Shown here piece after piece: positions 49,365-58,371 of a DNA stretch of 64,000 nt; position 1 is the stretch's first letter, and the number at the start of each line of letters is the position of its first letter. The DNA comes from a virus. The notes under the pieces were generated by a model, which saw only the letters and a program-made list of their open reading frames with translations, did not search any database and was not told where the DNA came from. Position numbers and translations under genes: made by a program. The stretch covers positions 1 to 64,000 of IMG/VR virus record IMGVR_UViG_3300035698_016128. One strand, given 5' to 3'.

Positions 49365-52300
49365 TTATGTATCAGATAAATATACAAGAGAGAGCACTCC
49401 ATATATTGCATATAGTGTGGAATTTGATGTGTAGTTCATCACCGCCGGTCTTATGGCAAAAGCATCAGTTGTTGCATCAATATACACTGGAATAGAAACA
49501 GACTCCCAACCAGATCCCTCATGGTTCGTGCATGATCTGCCCCCAAGTTGTGTGCCAGACACATTAATTATGCCAATGCAAATCATATCAGAATCGTCAC
49601 TATTATCATAAGTAAGCGTGAGCGTTCCTCTGTAAATTCCAGCCGTGGTGATTGTAAATACATCGCCGGTCTCAGTAACCCCATTAGCAGCATCAAGGGT
49701 CCATAAAGGTGGTGAAGAGGTTGTAATATGATACCAAACCTTTGAAGAGCTCAGGGTAATATTATTATTTGCACCATTCCCAAACGTTGCAAATGCATGG
49801 CCCTTCTCTGTAACCAATACTTGCCCTGTAATTTCGAGTTCGTCGTTCGTGTCATCCCATATTAAACCGGCATCCCCGCCAAAAGCAGACCCACCATTGT
49901 TGTACTGAATCTGTCCGTCAGTGCCCGCCACTCCGCCAGCGTTATCATCTACGTAACCCTGAGTTACAAACTTATCGTTATCTGCAACTCCAGCAGTAAC
50001 AGAAGCGATTCCATTAAGAAGCCCAAGTTCAGTAGTTGAAATTGTAGCAGACTCGATAATAGCACCAGCACTGGAGACCATCACAAGGTCATTGCCTAAT
50101 GCAGCGCTGGAGTTAGTTCCCCCTTCAGCAATAGCAATATCTGTACCGTTCCATGTTGAAGAAGTGATAGTGCCGAGTACGGCAGATCCGGCAGCAAGCG
50201 CACCCACAATAGTAAGGGCGTCGGTTGCCTTAACGTATGTTAATCCAGCATCACCACCGAAGGAACCAGAATCATTAAACTGTACCTGAGTATCCGCCCC
50301 GCCAGGAGAAGTGGAGCCGCCAGCACTATCGTCCACATATCCCTGGGTTACGAACTTATCGTTATCACCCGCCCCTGTTGAAACAGAAGCAATTCCATTG
50401 AGCAAGCCAAGCTCGGTGGTTGAAATCGTAGCAGACTCAATAATGGCACCAGCACTGGAAATCATCACAAGATCGTTTGCTAATGCTGCGCCCGAATTCG
50501 TACCGCCATCTGCAATAGGTACATCTGTTCCATCTGCACGATAAATGTATTTTGCTCCTATGGTTACTGCCGTAGGAAGATCGGTTCCAAATGCTGGAAC
50601 ACCAGCTCCTGTGGTGGCAAGAATCGAAGAGTTTCCGGTAGCCAGCCCTGCCACTACGTTGGCCCCATTGCTGTAAAGCAACTCAGAAGCACCGTAGGTA
50701 TCAGCAAAGGTTGCGGTAGACCAAGACATGGTACCATCCGCATCAGATTGAAGAACTTGGTTTGCAGTGCCGTTTGCGAGGCTAGTGCCTGTCCCACCAT
50801 CAAGTAGGGGAATGTCTGTTCCGTCTGCACGATAGAGATATTTTGTTCCGATAGTTACTGCTGTAGGGATGTCCGTTCCAATTGCAGGAATTCCGCCTGC
50901 GCCTGTCACTAGAACTCCACTGTTAGCTGTAGCAAGCCCACCTACAATGTTCGCCGTACCTGACCAAAGAATTTCATTTACCGTTGTTGTGGCAGGATAG
51001 GTGGCTGTTGACCACGCCGGAGCTGTGCTTGATCCAGACTGAAGCATTTGCAGGGCTGTTGCGGTAGCCGCAAGCACTTCCATTGAATCAGCATCAGTAT
51101 ATACGATTCCACCGTCACTTGCGGTTAAGTTTTTTGCCGACCCACCGTAGGTAAGACCAACCACATCCCCAGTCCAGGTTGAGGAAGTGACAGTACCGAG
51201 TACAGCGGACCCCGCAGAGAGTGCGCCGACTAAAGTAAGAGCATCGGTCGCCTTGACATATGTTAATCCAGCATCTCCGCCAAAGGACCCACCATCATTA
51301 AACTGCACTTGGGTATCCGCCCCACCGGGAGAAGTAGAACCAGCATTATCATCTACATACCCTTGAGTTACAAACTTGTCATTATCACCTGCCCCGGTAG
51401 AAACAGAAGCTATACCGTTGAGTAGGCCAAGCTCGGTTGTTGAAATTGTAGCGGATTCAATAACGGCACCGGCACTGGAAACCATTACAAGGTCGTTTGC
51501 CAATGCTGCACTCGAATTCGTTCCACCATCTGCAACAGGTACATCTGTACCATCTGCACGATAAAGATATTTAGTTCCTATGGTCACGGCTGTCGGAATA
51601 TCTGTTTCAATAGAAGGAATGTTCCCGGCTGAGGTAACAAGTACACCTGATGCACCAGCAGCGATACCGCCTACAACATTAGCAGACGAACCGAACAGGA
51701 TCTCATTCACACCAACAGCCGTAGGGTATGTAGCCGTTGACCATGTAGGAGCAGTGCTTGAACCTGACCTAAGTATTTGCCCTGCCGTTGCAGTTGCGGC
51801 GAGTACTTCCAATGAATCAGCATCCGAATATATTATTCCACCATCACTTGCGGTCAAGCCCTTATTCGTTCCACCATCAGCCAGCGGTACATCTGTTCCA
51901 CCCGCACGGTAAATATAACCGGCCCCAATGGTCACTGCCGTAGGAAGGTCCGTTCCCAATGAGGGAACACCGCTTCCATCCGTTGCCAGAATCGAAGAAT
52001 TTCCAGTAGCCAGTCCCGCTACTATATTGGCACCGTTACTGTAGAGAAGTTCACTTGCGCCGTAAGTATCAGCAAAGGTAGAAGTGGACCAAGACATGGT
52101 ACCATCTGCATCGGACTGAAGAACTTGATTTGCAGTACCATTTGCAAGAGATGTTCCCGTACCACCATCTAACATTGGAATATCTGTCCCCCCTGTACGG
52201 TAAATATAACCAGTTCCGATGGTTACCCCCGTGGGGATGTCGGTCGCTATTGAGGGAACTCCCGCAGCACTCGTTATCAGAATCCCACTGTTAGCCGTAG

Positions 52301-55300
52301 TAAGGCCAGCCACAATGTTCGCCGTACCTGACCAAAGAATTTCATTTACCGTAGTGGTGGCAGGATACGTTGCGGTAGACCATGCAGGTGCGGTACTTGA
52401 CCCCGACCGTAATATTTGTCCCGCTGTTGCGGTCGCCGCCAATACCTCCATTGAATCAGCATCAGTATATACGATTCCACCGTCACTTGCAGTCAAATTC
52501 TTTGCTGATCCGCCGTAGGTAAGACCAACTACATCCCCAGTCCATGTCGAGGAAGTGACAGTACCGAGTACAGCAGAGCCAGCAGAAAACGCACCGACTA
52601 AAGTAAGGGCATCGGTAGCCTTGACGTATGTTAATCCGGCATCTCCACCGAAGGATCCACCATCATTAAACTGAACTTGAGTATCGGCACCACCAGGAGG
52701 TGTAGCCGTAACGCTATCATCTACGTAACCCTGAGTTACAAACTTATCGTTATCTGCTACTCCTGCGGTAACAGAGGCGATTCCATTAAGGAGTCCAAGT
52801 TCAGTCGTTGTGATTGTAGCAGACTCGATAATAGCACCGGCACTAGAAATCATTGCAAAATCATTTGTTAATGCAGCGCTTGAGTTTGTACCACCATCAG
52901 CCACAGGAACATCCGTTCCGCCTGCTCGGTATAGGTACGCCGCGCCAATGGTGACCGCCGTAGGAAGGTCAGTTCCCCACGCTGGAACACCAGCTCCTGT
53001 GGTAGCAAGAATCGAAGAGTTTCCGGTAGTAAGGCCAGCCACTACGTTCGCACCATTGCTATAGAGAAGTTCGCTCGCCCCGTAGGTATCAGCAAAGGTT
53101 GCGGTAGACCAGGACGCAGTGCCATCAGCATCAGAGTTGAGAACCTGATTTGCTGTACCGTTTGCAAGAGATGTTCCCGTACCGCCGTCCAACAACGGAA
53201 TGTCAGTGCCGTCTGTACGATAGATGTATTTGGCTCCTATGGTAACTGCTGTAGGGATGTCCGTTGCTATGGAAGGCACTCCGGCGGCACTCGTTATTAA
53301 AACCCCACTGTTAGCTGTAGCAAGACCAGCCACGATGTTTGCTGTACTAGACCATAAGATTTGATTCACCGTAGTGGTAGCCGGGTAAGTGGCTGTTGAC
53401 CATGCAGGTGCGGTACTTGTGCCAGACTGAAGCATTTGCAGGGCTGTTGCTGTTCCTGCCAGCACCTCCATTGAATCAGCATCAGTATATACGATTCCAC
53501 CGTCACTTGCGGTTAAGTTTTTTGCCGACCCACCGTAGGTAAGACCAACCACATCCCCAGTCCAGGTTGAGGAAGTGACAGTGCCAAGAACAGCGCCCGT
53601 AGAAGTAAATGGACCTGCGATGGTAAGGGCATCGGTTGCCTTGATGAAGGTCATCCCGGCATCACCAGCAAAAGACCCGGCATCGTTGAACTGTACCTGA
53701 GTGGTCGCACCACCAGGAGGCGTAGCCGTAGCGCTATCATCAACGTATCCCTGGGTTACAAGCGCCGCGTTGTCTCCGGCACCCGTGGAAACAGAGGTCA
53801 TGCCGTTAAGAAGCCCAAGTTCAGTCGTTGAAATTGTAGCAGACTCGATAATAGCACCGGCACTAGAAACCATAACAAGGGAGTTCGACAGGGCCGCACT
53901 GGAGTTTGTCCCACCATCTGCGACAGGTACATCGGTTCCGCTGGCACGATAAAGATACGCAGAGCCAATGGTCACCGCAGTCGGAAGATCGGTTCCCCAG
54001 GCCGGAATACCAGCCCCCGTGGTTGCCAGAATTGAGGAGTTCCCGGTAGTCAGCCCTGCTACTGCGTTGGCCCCATTGCTGTAAAGCAACTCACTTGCCC
54101 CGTAGGTATCGGCAAAAGTTGATGTAGACCAAGAGGGAGCCGCGCTCGTTCCTGACCTAAGCATTTGACCAGCGGTTGCTGTACCTGCCAGCACTTCCAT
54201 GGAATCAGCATCAGTATATACGATTCCGCCATCACTTGCAGTTAAGCTCTTGGCTGTACCGCCCTTTGTCAAAGCCAAGGGGTCTACAAGACCGATAGTG
54301 ATTGTGCCATCCCCATCATCGGCAATATCAATCTCAGAAGCAGTACCCGTTACCCAAGAGTTAAGATCAGTAGAAGTTACATCGCTCGAACCATTCGAAG
54401 CCATTAACCTAGAGGCTGTAAGCACAGAAAGAGTAAGAACATCAGTAGCTTTATCGTACACCATACCAGCATCGCCACCGAAGATTCCACCATCATTAAA
54501 CTGTACCTGCGTATCAGCCCCGCCAGGAGAAGTAGGGCCAACATTATCATCTACATATCCTTGAGTTACAAATTTATCGTTATCAGCCGCCCCAGTTGTA
54601 ACAGAAGCTATACCGTTGAGTAAGCCAAGTTCAGTCGTTGTGATTGTAGCGGATTCAACAATTGCCCCGCCACTAGAAATCATTGCAAAATTATTGTTTA
54701 ACGCCGTGCTTGAATTAGTACCGCCATCAGCAACGGGAATGTCTGTGCCGCCTGCGCGGTAGAGGTACGCCGTGCCTATAGTGACTGCCGTGGGAAGATC
54801 AGTACCCCATGAGGGGACTCCACTTCCGTTCGTCGCCAGAATCGAAGAGTTACCTGTAGCCAACCCCTCCACAGTATTCGCGGTATTGCTATAAAGCAAT
54901 TCACTTGCACCGTAGGTATCAGCATGGGTCGCCGTGCTCCATGCTCCTGCTACCGCACCGTCAGAGCGCCACATTTCCCCTGCGGAACCTGCGGAAGATA
55001 TGAAATATTGACTTACATCAGTTCCAGCGAGCAGAAGTGCGCCAACAGAAATATTGAAATTCTGTGGGGAAACAAGGTTGCCGGTACCAGTAGCAATCAC
55101 ACCATCCGTCTTATTATGGGTAAATGACAACCACTGATCGGTAGCAACATCGTCCGCGGTGGCCGAGTGCAGGAATATAGTAGTATCTGGCGACAACGTA
55201 TCGTGCCCATACTTCTCATCGTACGCTTGCCCATCAACGAAGATAATATTCCTATTTCCCTTTCCATCTGAATAGCCTGGATAAATATAGGCTCCCTCAT

Positions 55301-55679
55301 CCTCAACCACCTTTATCGAAAGATAATTATAGTTCCCATCCCAAAGACGGAAAAGGGTTCGTTGGTAAAACCCCCCATTGCTCCATTGGGCGTTCGACGT
55401 CCCATCAATATAAAGTTCTGTTCCATATGTTCCAGCGGCGAAGAGTATTACTCCGCTACTATTGTATAAAGTATCGGGATATGCCCAAGATACCGTACCT
55501 GCTCCATTTGTTTCCAGAGTTTGGTTAGCGCTCCCATGTGTTCCGTCTATATAGAGATCGCCCTCAAGATAAGTATCGCCCTTAATGATATGCTTATCAT
55601 CATAGTCTGTACCGGCGTAGGCAATGCCCGTTATCAGCAAAGCAATCATTACGATTACTAATTTTGTATTGAGCCTCAT
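49365..55679 (-). CDS. Giant 2104-residue repetitive fibre with signal peptide
   Basis: The N-terminus (MRLNTK, hydrophobic LVIVMIALLITGI, then AYAG) is a typical Sec signal peptide. Residues about 25-230 form a capping beta domain. Residues about 230-1940 are repeats: nine related units ending in IPTAVTIG-type and GTD-P-DGGT segments, five with ADTYGASELLYSN, four with NEILWSGTAN-like starts, six with TTELGLLNG. The last 150 residues (WYHITTSSPPLWTLDAANG, ITTAGIYRGTLTLTYDN, YAIYGVLSLVYL) look like a C1q/TNF-type jelly roll, a receptor-binding head. It overlaps the upstream small gene by four bases. A tail or surface fibre; export is unusual for phage. Confidence 0.78.
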   Translation of the reverse strand: MRLNTKLVIVMIALLITGIAYAGTDYDDKHIIKGDTYLEGDLYIDGTHGSANQTLETNGAGTVSWAYPDTLYNSSGVILFAAGTYGTELYIDGTSNAQWSNGGFYQRTLFRLWDGNYNYLSIKVVEDEGAYIYPGYSDGKGNRNIIFVDGQAYDEKYGHDTLSPDTTIFLHSATADDVATDQWLSFTHNKTDGVIATGTGNLVSPQNFNISVGALLLAGTDVSQYFISSAGSAGEMWRSDGAVAGAWSTATHADTYGASELLYSNTANTVEGLATGNSSILATNGSGVPSWGTDLPTAVTIGTAYLYRAGGTDIPVADGGTNSSTALNNNFAMISSGGAIVESATITTTELGLLNGIASVTTGAADNDKFVTQGYVDDNVGPTSPGGADTQVQFNDGGIFGGDAGMVYDKATDVLTLSVLTASRLMASNGSSDVTSTDLNSWVTGTASEIDIADDGDGTITIGLVDPLALTKGGTAKSLTASDGGIVYTDADSMEVLAGTATAGQMLRSGTSAAPSWSTSTFADTYGASELLYSNGANAVAGLTTGNSSILATTGAGIPAWGTDLPTAVTIGSAYLYRASGTDVPVADGGTNSSAALSNSLVMVSSAGAIIESATISTTELGLLNGMTSVSTGAGDNAALVTQGYVDDSATATPPGGATTQVQFNDAGSFAGDAGMTFIKATDALTIAGPFTSTGAVLGTVTSSTWTGDVVGLTYGGSAKNLTASDGGIVYTDADSMEVLAGTATALQMLQSGTSTAPAWSTATYPATTTVNQILWSSTANIVAGLATANSGVLITSAAGVPSIATDIPTAVTIGAKYIYRTDGTDIPLLDGGTGTSLANGTANQVLNSDADGTASWSTATFADTYGASELLYSNGANVVAGLTTGNSSILATTGAGVPAWGTDLPTAVTIGAAYLYRAGGTDVPVADGGTNSSAALTNDFAMISSAGAIIESATITTTELGLLNGIASVTAGVADNDKFVTQGYVDDSVTATPPGGADTQVQFNDGGSFGGDAGLTYVKATDALTLVGAFSAGSAVLGTVTSSTWTGDVVGLTYGGSAKNLTASDGGIVYTDADSMEVLAATATAGQILRSGSSTAPAWSTATYPATTTVNEILWSGTANIVAGLTTANSGILITSAAGVPSIATDIPTGVTIGTGYIYRTGGTDIPMLDGGTGTSLANGTANQVLQSDADGTMSWSTSTFADTYGASELLYSNGANIVAGLATGNSSILATDGSGVPSLGTDLPTAVTIGAGYIYRAGGTDVPLADGGTNKGLTASDGGIIYSDADSLEVLAATATAGQILRSGSSTAPTWSTATYPTAVGVNEILFGSSANVVGGIAAGASGVLVTSAGNIPSIETDIPTAVTIGTKYLYRADGTDVPVADGGTNSSAALANDLVMVSSAGAVIESATISTTELGLLNGIASVSTGAGDNDKFVTQGYVDDNAGSTSPGGADTQVQFNDGGSFGGDAGLTYVKATDALTLVGALSAGSAVLGTVTSSTWTGDVVGLTYGGSAKNLTASDGGIVYTDADSMEVLAATATALQMLQSGSSTAPAWSTATYPATTTVNEILWSGTANIVGGLATANSGVLVTGAGGIPAIGTDIPTAVTIGTKYLYRADGTDIPLLDGGTGTSLANGTANQVLQSDADGTMSWSTATFADTYGASELLYSNGANVVAGLATGNSSILATTGAGVPAFGTDLPTAVTIGAKYIYRADGTDVPIADGGTNSGAALANDLVMISSAGAIIESATISTTELGLLNGIASVSTGAGDNDKFVTQGYVDDSAGGSTSPGGADTQVQFNDSGSFGGDAGLTYVKATDALTIVGALAAGSAVLGTITSSTWNGTDIAIAEGGTNSSAALGNDLVMVSSAGAIIESATISTTELGLLNGIASVTAGVADNDKFVTQGYVDDNAGGVAGTDGQIQYNNGGSAFGGDAGLIWDDTNDELEITGQVLVTEKGHAFATFGNGANNNITLSSSKVWYHITTSSPPLWTLDAANGVTETGDVFTITTAGIYRGTLTLTYDNSDDSDMICIGIINVSGTQLGGRSCTNHEGSGWESVSIPVYIDATTDAFAIRPAVMNYTSNSTLYAIYGVLSLVYLSDT
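49900..54990 (-). repeat. Modular repeats inside the giant fibre gene
   Basis: Units of about 60-110 residues recur in changing order. Some stretches are almost identical at DNA level, such as 51083-51190 and 53478-53585 (both contain GCATCAGTATATACGATTCC), while others have drifted. This is the pattern left by unequal recombination and shuffling of modules. Confidence 0.9.
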
Positions 55680-56005
55680 AACAATTTCCTCGTAAAAGTT
55701 ATTGTCCAGGAATTCGAAGTAGTTGACTGAAGAATGACATTGCCACCGGAAATTACCACGGCAAATGCTAAGTCAGAGGTATCATTCAAGTCATTGGTTG
55801 CACGTTCCGATTTTGCAACCTCGTCAGAACTGTTCCAATTCGCATGGACATAGCCAGTCCTCATATTGTCGCCATTCTGCGCAACGTAATCCCAATGACA
55901 TGCCGTAGCCAACAGCTTCGAGAAACTATCGACAGTCTGCGCCGAACCAGAAACCGTCACTGATGTTTTCGCAGGGTATGTCGTCGTGATGTTATCGCGT
56001 AGCAT
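55676..56005 (-). CDS. Hypothetical protein ahead of the giant fibre
   Basis: 109 residues, not recognised. Beta-rich (TSVTVSGSAQTVDSF, DLAFAVVISGGNVILQST) with WNSSDEVAKSERATND in the middle. It overlaps the fibre start by four bases (ATGA), so both are co-translated. Perhaps a small head or fibre attachment protein. Confidence 0.6.
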   Translation of the reverse strand: MLRDNITTTYPAKTSVTVSGSAQTVDSFSKLLATACHWDYVAQNGDNMRTGYVHANWNSSDEVAKSERATNDLNDTSDLAFAVVISGGNVILQSTTSNSWTITFTRKLL

Positions 56006-56013
56006 AACAGCGC

Positions 56014-56271
56014 CTACAGCCTTAAGATTGAAGTTGTGAACCCGCCAAGCGTAGTGCCGTCATAAATCATTGTGAGAATCTTACTCAGAAACCCATCGCT
56101 TATTGTTACCGTATTAATCTTGCCATCAAGCACACCACCGGAATGCCGAACGATAGCCACAGCATTCTTTGTAACTATATTGGTTACAGGCTGATAGGAA
56201 TAAAGAGTCTTCTTGGGGTCCTCATTATCTATCGGCCTTCTTGTGAGTGAGCTATTCCCGCCTCCAGGCAT
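56014..56271 (-). CDS. Hypothetical protein after the portal gene
   Basis: 85 residues, not recognised. The second half has beta pattern (INTVTISDGFLSKILTMIYD) ending GGFTTSILRL. Starts three bases after the portal stop. May be a small head protein. Confidence 0.6.
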   Translation of the reverse strand: MPGGGNSSLTRRPIDNEDPKKTLYSYQPVTNIVTKNAVAIVRHSGGVLDGKINTVTISDGFLSKILTMIYDGTTLGGFTTSILRL

Positions 56272-56274
56272 GAT

Positions 56275-58371
56275 TTACTCCTTCGCTTTCTTCGCTGGCT
56301 TTCTGCCAGTCTTCTTTGATGCGTCCAGCATACTGCGTAGCTTCTTGCCTTCCGGTTCAGAAAGCTTCTTTGTGATAGCCTCATTTAGAATTTCCAAATG
56401 AAAGTCCATCATGTACCGAAGGGCTCGGACGATTTCTTCCGGCCCCATGAGTTCGAAGTTGGGGATGTACTCAAGACCACTTGACCAGATCTTTAACCGC
56501 ATCAGGCCAGCCTTAACCGCCATAAGCCCATCAGGACTCTCAGTAGCTATGCGCATAAGCCCCATACGAATATGGTCAACCTCGCGAATCTTTCCATCCT
56601 CATCGGGTTCCGGTCTGTATATATCAAGATATGAAAAGTCTTGCCCCTCTGTTGGGAAAACACCGATATCAGCCTCAGCAAGCTTTGCCTTCAGACTCTC
56701 CGCACGGTCACCGCCGGGGCGCAACACTTTCCGATCAGCCTCACGCGTCCCAGGGAAGCTTTTACGTGTTGCACGCCTAGTGGGGTTCCCCTTCACCGGA
56801 ACACGCTCAGAACCGGGTTTCTGTGCGTCTAAGGGGGGTGTTTGCGCCCCATCACCTTCTTCAGAAGCATTCGGGGGCGCAACTTCCGTCATTACTTCAT
56901 CAAATTGCTGAACCGGCACGTTAAGAACAGTTGCCAACTCCTCAAGCGACGGAATGACATTCGGGCGAAGACCACCCTGAACCATGTTGTCCATGTTGCG
57001 AATCATTTCGATGAAAATTTCCTTCAGGGCAATCTTCCTGTTCCAATCGAGACTGTCGAGCATCAACCTTGCCGGTGCACGCTCTTCAGGCGGGAAGTTC
57101 CCCTGAATCAAAATCGGTAGCAACTGCTCGTCAACCGTTGCCTCAATGTCGTTGACCAGCCCGAGCTCTGACTGTAGAAACAGATCAGCGTGCAGGCTTG
57201 CCATGCTATAACCACCGCCACCGCTTGTCTCATTCGTCACGGCTTTTTCGGGAATCCAAAGAGCGCGAAGGATGCCGACGTCCATGTGGTTAATGGCCTG
57301 AATAAACATTTCCCCGCGCTTGTCATCGGAGAGGTATTCAACCTTCCACATATTCTCCTTGCCGCTTTTTGATTCCTCATACGGCAGAACACCAATGGTG
57401 TTTGAAAGCAGGGACGAGCCAAGGTCCAGAGCCAACTGCATATTGTTTATGCGCTGACCACTTTCTGTCTGGGAATCGCCCGGAGGTGCCGTAGTAAGAA
57501 TGGGCGGAGAGCCACGACGCTCGAAATACATGAGCATGAACTGATACAGGACTTCCTTCCAGTACCAGAACTTATATGCGGCCACGAGTCGGCTATTCCC
57601 AAACGGGTTACCGAACTCTTCATCATGGGTAAAGAAGAAACACTTATCCTTGTTCAGCCGGACTTCCTTACCATAGGCGCTTTGAATGATACCATTGAAG
57701 TTCTCTTTATCGTCAAGCAGTACTTCTATACTGCTAGGGTGATGCGCCTTGAATTTCTTGTAGACAAGAGCCTTTCCGTCGTAGTACACCTTCTTGTCTT
57801 TGGCCTTTGATTTCTTCTCGACCTTTACATCCTCAATCATAAAAACTTTCTCATGAGAAGCAAAGCCGTATTCGACCGCCGTAAGCGTCGACTTGATCAG
57901 CCTGCGCCAAACCTTCCGCAGTGCATTCTCAAGAAAGAACTTGACCTTATCGTCATCACACTCGATACGCCACGGCAGGGCAATGATTGGCAATTTGATA
58001 AATGCCAAACCAGCACTGACCATGGAATCATTCTTCATGAGATCGAATGTGTCAACGGTAATTGTCTCGGGATTGTACACCCCGTGCGACCCCTCGACGT
58101 TTGCTATGGCAGGGTTGTCATAGCGCGAAATCTCCTTCAAATCAATCTTGGCAGGAGACTTCTTCTTCTGGCGCTTGCTACCACTGACCTTTACGTCCCC
58201 GGTCTTGAGGTAAGTTGTAAAATCATCTTGCAACTTACGGTCAAAGAAGGCTTTCGTAAAATCAGCAATCTCCCTCGCACCCTCCCTGTTTAACGGGGTC
58301 TTCCCTGTGGGCGGAGCCAACCGAATGCCGCTCGTTCTTGTTTTCTTTGGTATTCTTTTTTTATCAGCCAT
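56275..58371 (-). CDS. Portal protein (DUF935/Mu gp29-like)
   Basis: 698 residues from ATG 58371 (a GTG two codons earlier is possible). The dodecameric ring through which DNA enters the head. Family segments: ALPWRIECDDDKVKFFLENA, LTAVEYGFASHEKVF, FGNSRLVAAYKFWYWKEV, ALWIPEKAVTNETSGGGGYS and LHADLFLQSELGLVNDIEAT, all typical of DUF935. The basic N-terminus (first 80) and a long C-terminal extension after residue 500 with a Pro/Arg linker make it longer than Mu gp29. Overlaps the terminase end by 8 bases. Confidence 0.9.
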   Translation of the reverse strand: MADKKRIPKKTRTSGIRLAPPTGKTPLNREGAREIADFTKAFFDRKLQDDFTTYLKTGDVKVSGSKRQKKKSPAKIDLKEISRYDNPAIANVEGSHGVYNPETITVDTFDLMKNDSMVSAGLAFIKLPIIALPWRIECDDDKVKFFLENALRKVWRRLIKSTLTAVEYGFASHEKVFMIEDVKVEKKSKAKDKKVYYDGKALVYKKFKAHHPSSIEVLLDDKENFNGIIQSAYGKEVRLNKDKCFFFTHDEEFGNPFGNSRLVAAYKFWYWKEVLYQFMLMYFERRGSPPILTTAPPGDSQTESGQRINNMQLALDLGSSLLSNTIGVLPYEESKSGKENMWKVEYLSDDKRGEMFIQAINHMDVGILRALWIPEKAVTNETSGGGGYSMASLHADLFLQSELGLVNDIEATVDEQLLPILIQGNFPPEERAPARLMLDSLDWNRKIALKEIFIEMIRNMDNMVQGGLRPNVIPSLEELATVLNVPVQQFDEVMTEVAPPNASEEGDGAQTPPLDAQKPGSERVPVKGNPTRRATRKSFPGTREADRKVLRPGGDRAESLKAKLAEADIGVFPTEGQDFSYLDIYRPEPDEDGKIREVDHIRMGLMRIATESPDGLMAVKAGLMRLKIWSSGLEYIPNFELMGPEEIVRALRYMMDFHLEILNEAITKKLSEPEGKKLRSMLDASKKTGRKPAKKAKE

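Noticed and set aside
49900-54990. Array of repeats that might be CRISPR or a variable-region retroelement target
   Set aside because: The repeats are long, in frame and encode fibre modules. There are no short regular repeats with unique spacers, and no reverse transcriptase gene or template repeat was found in the window.
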